Positions 34,938-39,743 of a stretch of 39,743 nt of DNA are shown here, piece after piece. Position 1 is the first letter of the stretch. Every line of letters begins with the position of its first letter. Both the position numbers and the translations under genes were made by a program. The notes under the pieces were generated by a model that had not been told where the DNA came from, did not search any database, and worked only from the letters and a program-made list of their open reading frames with translations. The stretch lies in NCBI GenBank assembly GCA_021372695.1, contig JAJFTY010000085.1, positions 1-39,743 on the forward strand, read 5' to 3'. This stretch comes from Deltaproteobacteria bacterium. GTDB taxonomy: Bacteria; Desulfobacterota; Syntrophia; Syntrophales; UBA5619.

Positions 34938-34981
34938 TTTCCCCTCCCATGCGCGAGGGGCGGCAAGACGAGGCGTCGGCC

Positions 34982-35839
34982 ATGGAAGTGAGAATCCTGG
35001 GATCGGGCGGCAGTGAAGGGATTCCGGCCTTTCTCTGCCGCTGCCGCATCTGCGCCGAGGCAAGGCGGCTCGGGGGCCGTGAGATCCGCCAGAACGCCTG
35101 CGCCCATGTGACGCTCGCCTCGGGGCAGGGCATCCTCCTCGACATGCCACCGCAGTTCAAGATGGCCTGGGATCGCTCCGGCCTCGACGCGGAAAAGCTG
35201 GCGGCCATCCTGATCACCCACCGCCATGAGGACCACACTCTCGGTCTCAAGTACCTGATCGATGCCGTCCCCAGAAACGGCGTCCGCGAGGCCAAGTCCG
35301 TCACGGCCTACCTCCCCGCCGAGGTCCTGACCGGCCGTCTCCAGGGGCTGGACCCGAAGAACGACTACCCGCCCACGGGCCGGAAGGGTTCCTTCGTCGA
35401 CTTCCGTCCGATTGCAGCCTACAAACCCCTCACCCTCGGTTCCTGCCGGGTGACGCCGCTCGAAACGAACCATCTGCGGCCGGCGGGAGAGACGGACGGC
35501 GGCGAGACCCTGGGCTACCTCTTCGAGGATGCCGACGGGACGCGCATGGCGTACATGGTCGACGCTCCGGCCGATCTGCCCGCGCAGACAGCCGAACTCC
35601 TTTCCGCCGCCCGGCTGGATTGCCTGATCTATGAGTGCACCTTCGCAGGGCCGGCCCAGGCCGGTCACACCGACATCAAAAGCCTGATCGAACTCCAGCG
35701 AAGATTCTCCCCCCGCATGCTCGTGGCGACCCACATCAGCCACCAGAACCTCGGCCACCGCGACCTCATCAAAGCGCTTGCCGGCAAGAAGATCCGCGTC
35801 GCCTACGACGGGATGAAGTTCAGCATCGGTCGTCGATGA
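34982..35839 (+). CDS. Metallo-beta-lactamase-fold hydrolase, PhnP-like
   Basis: A 285-residue metal-dependent hydrolase. The zinc ligands are in ITHRHEDH (His80, His82, Asp84, His85), with a later MVDAP aspartate and ATHISHQN histidines. Near the N-terminus, CRCRIC (Cys19, 21, 24) matches the CxCxxC structural zinc site of PhnP, a cyclic phosphodiesterase. PhnP itself belongs to phosphonate use, but no phosphonate genes are here, so only the fold and a likely phosphodiester-type activity can be claimed. I chose the ATG at 34982 because the fold begins at MEVRILGSGG; an in-frame ATG at 34949 adds 11 residues. Confidence 0.8.
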   Translation: MEVRILGSGGSEGIPAFLCRCRICAEARRLGGREIRQNACAHVTLASGQGILLDMPPQFKMAWDRSGLDAEKLAAILITHRHEDHTLGLKYLIDAVPRNGVREAKSVTAYLPAEVLTGRLQGLDPKNDYPPTGRKGSFVDFRPIAAYKPLTLGSCRVTPLETNHLRPAGETDGGETLGYLFEDADGTRMAYMVDAPADLPAQTAELLSAARLDCLIYECTFAGPAQAGHTDIKSLIELQRRFSPRMLVATHISHQNLGHRDLIKALAGKKIRVAYDGMKFSIGRR

Positions 35840-36033
35840 TACACCGTCTTTTTTGCGCTTGCCTTGCCGTCCGTCAAAATAAATATCGATTGACATCCGG
35901 AGATTTTTGATATTTCCTGCACTACACGAACCGTTTAGCGCTCTTATCGCCGTCTGAACCGATCAACCGGTCTCCTTCCGCCAAAAGGTGGACAAGATGA
36001 GAGGATGCGGGGATCAAAGTCTGATCATGCGGG

Positions 36034-36067
36034 GCCTCTGAGGGAGTGCAGAAACTCCCTCGGAGGC
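36034..36067. terminator. strong hairpin, possible terminator
   Basis: GCCTCTGAGGGAGT (36034-36047) pairs over 14 positions with ACTCCCTCGGAGGC (36054-36067), one G.T wobble, loop GCAGAA. It is followed only by TTCTTCC, so it is an imperfect intrinsic terminator or another RNA structure. Confidence 0.45.
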
Positions 36068-36228
36068 TTCTTCCATTTGTCATCCCAATAGATTCGCCGT
36101 CGGGCTCCTTCGCTTCTCCATCTCAGCTCAGCTCCATTGGCATGGACTGAAAACATCCTGACCCCCATCTGTCTCTCCGCCCTCCCCTCTTGGACAAGGC
36201 TCCTGCACATAAATTTCAGGAGGTTGCC

Positions 36229-36300
36229 ATGAGAAGACTCTTCCGGAAAGTACCGATAGCGTGGCTCCCATGGAGGCGAACCTGCCTCTGTGGGGGCTAA
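36229..36300 (+). CDS. possible 23-residue leader peptide
   Basis: ATG at 36229 is preceded by CAGGAGGTTGCC, a perfect AGGAGG five bases away. It encodes MRRLFRKVPIAWLPWRRTC and four more residues, ending in TAA at 36298. It lies 75 bases before the small protein gene at 36376. No matching attenuator is visible, and it may be chance. Confidence 0.28.
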   Translation: MRRLFRKVPIAWLPWRRTCLCGG

Positions 36301-36375
36301 CCCTCCTGCTCGGGATGCCGTTTTCGCATGAATCGATCCATCGTATTTGACCGTCTTTTTTAGAGGAGGACCATT

Positions 36376-36672
36376 ATGGGAAAGTATCTCATGCTCTGGG
36401 AATTGAACGAATCCAAAATTCCCGTGAAAGCGAAAGACAGAGGGGTGGCAACGAGTTTCCTGCTGGAGATGGTCAAGCAGGACATGAAGAAAGGGTTGGT
36501 CAAGGATTGGGGCGTGTACCTTGCCGAAAACAACGGGTATGCCGTCTCGGAAGGAACGGAGATGGACGTAATCAATATGATGCAACAGTACAATCCCTTT
36601 GTCCGTTTCAAGGTTCACCCCATCGTATCGGTCAGCCATGTGGACGAAATGATCAAGGTGTTGACGAAGTGA
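36376..36672 (+). CDS. Small conserved-looking cytoplasmic protein, function unknown
   Basis: A 98-residue protein with no signal peptide or membrane segment. The pattern YLMLWELNESKIP, a VKQDMKKGLVKDWG turn, YAVSEGTEMDV and YNPFVRFKVHPI suggests a small alpha/beta (ferredoxin-like, dimeric) fold. I recall similar 95-100 residue proteins in delta-proteobacteria with no assigned role. A strong AGAGGAGG ribosome binding site precedes the ATG. It is 25 bases upstream of the DUF4242-like gene, so the two are probably co-transcribed. No enzyme motif is visible. Confidence 0.8.
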   Translation: MGKYLMLWELNESKIPVKAKDRGVATSFLLEMVKQDMKKGLVKDWGVYLAENNGYAVSEGTEMDVINMMQQYNPFVRFKVHPIVSVSHVDEMIKVLTK

Positions 36673-36697
36673 TCTCAAGTCGATTGAAAGGAGGGAA

Positions 36698-36976
36698 ATG
36701 AACATGCCTAAATTCCTGATCGTACACCCCGTCGGCAAGGGGATGACCATGGAAGCCGCAGCGCCGGTGGCCAAGGCCATCAAGGCGAATCACACATTGG
36801 ATGCCTACTGGGTACGAAGCACCTACGTGCCCGACGAAGGCAAGCTCTACTGCGAGTGGGATGCAAAAGACGCCGACTCCATACGCAAGGTCATCGACAA
36901 GGCGGCGCCGGGCTTCCCCACCGAAATCTATAAGTTGGACAAGCAGTTCATCGTCGACTCGGAAGACTTTCGGTAG
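36698..36976 (+). CDS. DUF4242 / SCO4226-like small protein
   Basis: A 92-residue protein. KFLIVHPVGKGMTMEAAAPV, YWVRSTYVPDEGKLYCEW and a DADSIRKVIDKA helix match the DUF4242 family, in which SCO4226 is described as a nickel-binding ferredoxin-like dimer. Whether metal is bound here is unknown; the residues WVRSTY and CEWDA are the family's most conserved part. A perfect AAAGGAGGG lies upstream. The ATG at 36698 has the better spacing; ATG 36704 is also possible. It follows the 98-residue gene by 25 bases and is followed by a long hairpin. Confidence 0.8.
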   Translation: MNMPKFLIVHPVGKGMTMEAAAPVAKAIKANHTLDAYWVRSTYVPDEGKLYCEWDAKDADSIRKVIDKAAPGFPTEIYKLDKQFIVDSEDFR

Positions 36977-37016
36977 ATTGAAGCCTAGTTCGTGAGAACT
37001 GGGATCATGAAGAAGT

Positions 37017-37049
37017 TTAGGCGGGGCCGGATCGATCGGCCCCGCCTAA
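37017..37049. terminator. perfect 13-bp hairpin after the DUF4242-like gene
   Basis: TTAGGCGGGGCCG (37017-37029) pairs perfectly with CGGCCCCGCCTAA (37037-37049), loop GATCGAT. There is no T-run on either strand, but position 40 bases after the stop fits termination or transcript protection. Confidence 0.6.
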
Positions 37050-37088
37050 GACGTCACCGAATCGGTACGCGATACTCCCAAAATCTCC

Positions 37089-37117
37089 TTGACAATGAAA
37101 ACCGCTTTTCATATTCT
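37089..37117 (+). promoter_or_regulatory. sigma-70 promoter of the ABC importer operon
   Basis: TTGACA at 37089-37094 and TATTCT at 37112-37117 with a 17-base spacer. The transcript would carry a leader of about 155 bases before the binding-protein ATG at 37282. Confidence 0.8.
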
Positions 37118-37144
37118 CGCGCCGTATTCAATCAGTGTTCCAGT

Positions 37145-37179
37145 TTGGCATCAGTCATTCACAGCTTGGTATCAGTCGT
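37145..37179 (+). promoter_or_regulatory. candidate operator: direct repeats 21 bases apart
   Basis: TTGGCATCAGTCAT (37145-37158) and TTGGTATCAGTCGT (37166-37179) match at 12 of 14 positions, and their starts are 21 bases apart, two turns of the helix. They lie 20-60 bases downstream of the predicted transcription start, a place suited to a repressor. No matching regulator gene is in the window. Confidence 0.45.
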
Positions 37180-37281
37180 ACAGTTCGAGTCCGCACTACG
37201 TTTGGTGTTTCCTCACGGCGTCGGCGCGCCCATGCGGCGCGTCGTCATGGTTCCGCAAAGGCGGAGAAAAGGAGGTACCTC

Positions 37282-38430
37282 ATGCGACGGATATTGTTTC
37301 CCCTGGCGATTTTGGTGCTCGGATTGGCCCTGTTGGCGTGGGGTCCGGCCTCGGCCTTCGCCGCCGAGAAGATCGTGCTGAACGTGGTCACCGCCGGGGA
37401 CACCAACATGCACGAACTGCAGAAGAGCATCTTCGGCCCGGCCTTCAGCAAGAAGTTCCCGAATGTGGAGATCAACGCGGTCGGCAGCGGCCCGGGCGAC
37501 CCGGGGAGCCAGGTGATCTACCAGAAGCTGAAAAGCCAGAAGGACGCGAACGTCGCCAAATACGACATCGACGTGGCGGTCATCCACCAGAGCATCATGC
37601 CGCAGATGATCCAGAACGATCTGCTGGCGAAGTACTGTCCGGAGATCTCCACCTTCAAGATGATGTCGGCGGCCAACGGCAGAAACGCGCTCGGCTTCAA
37701 CGTCGAGGGGTACGTGATGCCGATGTTCCAGAGCCAGGTCGCACTCGCCTACAACCCGGACCTGGTCAAGAGCCCGCCCAACAGCTTCGAGGAGTTGGTG
37801 GCCTGGATCAAGGCCAACCCGAAGAAGTTCGGGTACAACGGGGTCAAGGGCGGGATGAGCGGCACCGGCTTCGTCACCGGCTGGGTCTACTGGAAGAGCG
37901 GAAAGTACGACCAGTACGCCAAGGGGGCCTATGACCCAGCCGCCGAGGCGTCGTGGCCGGCGGCGATCAAGGAGCTGAAGTCCCTCCCCGTGACCATGAC
38001 CACCGGGAACAACGACACGCTCGACAAGATCAACCGGGGCGAGATCGCCATGGGCCCGGTCTGGGTGGACATGGTCATCAGCATGAAGAACGAAAACCGG
38101 ATGGACCCCAAGATCAAGATGAAGCTGATCTCTCCGGGCCTCCCAGGCCAGCCCATGTACCTGGTGATCTCGAAGAAGGCGGCCAACTACGAGATGGCCA
38201 AGAAGTTCGTGGAATTCATCACGTCGCCCGAGCAGCAGGCCCAGGTGGTCGTGGAGCGGATGGGATGGCTCCCGGGCATCGATGCCAAGTACGTGCTGCC
38301 CGTGGTTTCGGCCAAGGCCAAGGCCATGCTCTTTGCGGACATGCCGCCCGAGGTCCTGGAGAAGAACGGGCTGATGTTCCCGCAGCAGAAGTACTTCAAG
38401 GACGTGCTGACGGCGTACGAGGAGAACTGA
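37282..38430 (+). CDS. ABC importer periplasmic binding protein (family 1)
   Basis: A 382-residue periplasmic solute-binding protein. The N-terminal signal peptide MRRILFPLAILVLGLALLAW... ends near AFAAE (cleavage about residue 27). The mature part has the VVTAGDTNMHELQK start, VALAYNPDLVKSPPNSFEEL and a typical two-lobe pattern ending in FVEFITSPEQQAQVV, as in the family that binds thiamine, iron, putrescine/spermidine or similar. The ligand cannot be decided. I chose the ATG at 37282 because GGAGG lies six bases upstream and the signal peptide starts there; the frame extends to 37135 without meaning. It is the first gene of an operon with two permeases. Confidence 0.92.
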   Translation: MRRILFPLAILVLGLALLAWGPASAFAAEKIVLNVVTAGDTNMHELQKSIFGPAFSKKFPNVEINAVGSGPGDPGSQVIYQKLKSQKDANVAKYDIDVAVIHQSIMPQMIQNDLLAKYCPEISTFKMMSAANGRNALGFNVEGYVMPMFQSQVALAYNPDLVKSPPNSFEELVAWIKANPKKFGYNGVKGGMSGTGFVTGWVYWKSGKYDQYAKGAYDPAAEASWPAAIKELKSLPVTMTTGNNDTLDKINRGEIAMGPVWVDMVISMKNENRMDPKIKMKLISPGLPGQPMYLVISKKAANYEMAKKFVEFITSPEQQAQVVVERMGWLPGIDAKYVLPVVSAKAKAMLFADMPPEVLEKNGLMFPQQKYFKDVLTAYEEN

Positions 38431-38494
38431 CCTCCCGAAAACAACAAGAAGGAGAAGACGGGGCGGGGGGCCTGGCCCCCTGCCCTCATTCCCT

Positions 38495-39316
38495 ATGCGA
38501 CTCTCTCATCGTCTGGCCTGTCTTCTGATCGCATTGCCGCCGCTGGCCATCGTCATCTGGCTCTTCTTCATCCCGTTCCTCTCGTCAGCCTACCTGAGCC
38601 TGCTGCGCGATGACCACTGGAGCTGGCGGAACTACTACCTGGTCTGGCGGCTCTACAAGTACGACATCCTCTATACGCTCTGGATCTCCTTCTTCAGCCT
38701 GGCGGCGGTGCTCGGGATCGCCATTTTTCTGTGCGGGTACCTGAGGATCCACGTCAACAGGACGGTCGAGTTCCTCTTCAAAATCCCCCTCTTCATCCCC
38801 TTCGTGGTCGTGGGGCACGCCATGCGGGTGCTCCTGGCACCCAAGGGGACGCTGAACGCGGCGCTCTCCCAGATCGGCCTGGTCAACATGGCCGATCCGC
38901 CCTCGATCGCCTTCGGCTGGATCGGGATCTCCGTCTGCCTGATCTGGAAGAACCTGGCCCTGGCGGTGCTGCTGGTGCTGGGCTCCTACCGCTCGGTGGA
39001 CGAGACCTACCTGGAGGCGGCGCGGAACTTCGGGGCCACCACCTTCCAGCAGATCAAGGGCATCCTCCTGCCGATGTCGAAGGCGTCGCTCGCGGTGGCG
39101 GGGGCCTTCATGTTCACTTCGATGCTGGCGTCGTTTTCCGTTCCGCTCATGATCGGCAGCGGGGAGCCGCCGCAGATGGTGATGATCGACGTCTTCTACC
39201 GGATCAACTACCAGATGGACTACGGTACGGCGAACGCGCTCGGCGTGGTGTCGTACCTGCTGGCCATGGGGGTGGCCGGGTATTATCTGAAGACCATCTC
39301 TCAGAAAGGAAGTTAA
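38495..39316 (+). CDS. ABC importer permease 1
   Basis: A 273-residue inner-membrane permease with about six hydrophobic helices. The cytoplasmic EAA loop that contacts the ATPase is clear: EAARNFGATTFQQIKGILLP near residues 179-198. It lies 64 bases after the binding protein, and the ribosome binding site is weak. Together with the following gene it makes the heteromeric channel; the ATPase is probably beyond the window. Confidence 0.92.
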   Translation: MRLSHRLACLLIALPPLAIVIWLFFIPFLSSAYLSLLRDDHWSWRNYYLVWRLYKYDILYTLWISFFSLAAVLGIAIFLCGYLRIHVNRTVEFLFKIPLFIPFVVVGHAMRVLLAPKGTLNAALSQIGLVNMADPPSIAFGWIGISVCLIWKNLALAVLLVLGSYRSVDETYLEAARNFGATTFQQIKGILLPMSKASLAVAGAFMFTSMLASFSVPLMIGSGEPPQMVMIDVFYRINYQMDYGTANALGVVSYLLAMGVAGYYLKTISQKGS

Positions 39317-39317
39317 A

Positions 39318-39540
39318 CAGGCTGTTGAAAAACGCCCGTCGGTCAAAGTTTGACGCACTCATAGGAAGCCGTCACCCCGGCGGAAGCCGGGGGCCAGTGT
39401 TTTGTATTCCTGGTTCCCGGCGCCTGGCCCGGACATGGTCCGAGGTTCACCGGGACGACGCCTGGATACCGGCTTTCGCCGGTATGACGTTGGTGGTGGA
39501 TTTCCGGCTTTCTACGAGTCGCCAGCTTTTGAACAGTCTG
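39318..39540. repeat. Dispersed repeat family 2, copy 2, with terminal inverted repeats
   Basis: A 223-base element between two permease genes. Its left end CAGGCTGTTGAAAAACG and right end (read inverted) CAGACTGTTCAAAAGCTG match at about 13 of 16 positions, so it looks like a MITE. Inside are REP-like hairpins CCCCGGCGGAAGCCGGGG and ATACCGGCTTTCGCCGGTAT, shared with 34776-34937. It separates genes expected to be adjacent in an operon. Confidence 0.8.
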
Positions 39541-39603
39541 TAAGAGCAGTCTGCTGGATCCGGGAGACCGTGTGAAACCCGAAAGGGTGAGGGAAGGGTT
39601 TTT

Positions 39604-39743
39604 ATGTTGCGTCGCACGCTGAGAATGGCGGGAGTGGTCATCGCGGCCATGGTGATCTTCCTGCCGCTTTCGAGCCTCGTCATCTGGTCCTTTGCCGAGA
39701 AGTGGTACTGGCCCCACCTCTTCCCGCAGCAGCTCGGCCTCTT
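39604..39743 (+). CDS. ABC importer permease 2, cut by the window end
   Basis: The first 46 codons of a membrane protein are visible: MLRRTLRMAGVVIAAMVIF then LPLSSLVIWSFAEKWYWPHL. A positively charged start followed by one hydrophobic helix and a W-rich periplasmic turn is typical of the second permease of binding-protein-dependent importers. GAGGGAAGGG lies upstream of the ATG. It follows permease 1 after a repeat insertion. Confidence 0.8.
   Translation, partial: MLRRTLRMAGVVIAAMVIFLPLSSLVIWSFAEKWYWPHLFPQQLGL

Larger units (their letters stand above)
35840..36375. other. 536-base interval without a supported large gene
   Basis: The interval holds a TTGACA at 35890 without a good -10, a strong hairpin at 36034-36067, and a 23-codon ORF with a perfect ribosome binding site at 36229. 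An apparent 252-codon frame on the minus strand across 36025-36783 runs antisense to the next gene and has no ribosome binding site, so I do not call it. Confidence 0.6.

Noticed and set aside
34982..35839. Assignment of the metallo-hydrolase to phosphonate degradation
   Set aside because: The CxCxxC and HxHxDH pattern fits PhnP, but no C-P lyase genes are in the window, so only the fold is claimed.
36025..36783. 252-codon minus-strand frame over the 36 kb gap
   Set aside because: It runs antisense through the well-supported 98-residue gene, includes the hairpin as coding, and has no recognisable domain.
1..39743. CRISPR arrays, tRNA, rRNA genes, prophage or integrase genes
   Set aside because: I saw no regularly spaced repeats, no cloverleaf-like or rRNA sequence, and no integrase or transposase coding frames; a dedicated scan could still find a short RNA.

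Overview
The window is GC-rich, densely packed, and dominated by one biosynthetic locus: an early-cobalt (anaerobic-type) cobalamin pathway with its cobalt transporter. Gene content (CbiD, CbiG, a short CbiX, CbiMNQO), the number of PAS, receiver, GGDEF and HD-GYP signalling proteins, and a dockerin-like surface protein suggest an anaerobic delta-proteobacterium (Desulfobacterota, perhaps Syntrophia-like). That assignment is inference from family resemblance, not from a search.

Layout. 1-4.05 kb: the 3' part of a PAS/HD-GYP protein (c-di-GMP hydrolysis type), an Ala/Lys-rich lipoprotein, and on the minus strand a receiver-GAF-PAS-PAS-GGDEF protein. A bidirectional terminator separates the last two. 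4.3-5.2 kb: an Sfp-type phosphopantetheinyl transferase. 5.2-5.5 kb: a cobalamin riboswitch with terminator hairpins. 5.6-22.3 kb and on to 23.1 kb: cobC, cobU, cobT, cobS, a cobD-cobQ fusion, cbiB, cobO, cbiA, cbiC, cbiX, cbiM, cbiN, cbiQ, cbiO, cbiD, cbiE, cbiL, cbiF and cbiG, mostly joined by ATGA/GTGA overlaps. 23.1-28.8 kb: an interruption holding a receiver-PAS protein, a divergent single-domain receiver, a possible broken ORF and a 1164-residue secreted protein. 29.0-30.6 kb: cbiH and cbiJ, the missing methyltransferase and reductase steps. 30.7-36 kb: a HAD phosphatase (minus), carB with a clear promoter, and a PhnP-like metallo-hydrolase. 36.4-37.0 kb: two small conserved-looking proteins, the second DUF4242-like. 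37.1-39.7 kb: an ABC importer operon (binding protein, permease, start of a second permease) running off the end.

How the genes work together. CbiX inserts cobalt into sirohydrochlorin. CbiL, H, F, G, D, E, J and C carry out the corrin-ring methylations, contraction, reduction and methyl migration. CbiA, CobO, CobQ and CbiB amidate, adenosylate and attach the linker made by the CobD half of the fusion. CobU, T, S and C assemble the nucleotide loop. CbiMNQO brings in cobalt. The riboswitch would shut this down when adenosylcobalamin is plentiful. Every early-cobalt step is represented except CbiT, which I cannot find here.

The most unusual non-coding signal is a family of about 130-250 bp repeats in three copies inside the cobalamin locus (15.2, 15.85-16.09 and 21.3-21.5 kb). 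Their ends are complementary and the pairing is conserved by a compensatory base change between copies. A second family, REP-like palindromes, lies at 34.8 and 39.3-39.5 kb; the latter copy has terminal inverted repeats and splits two ABC permease genes.
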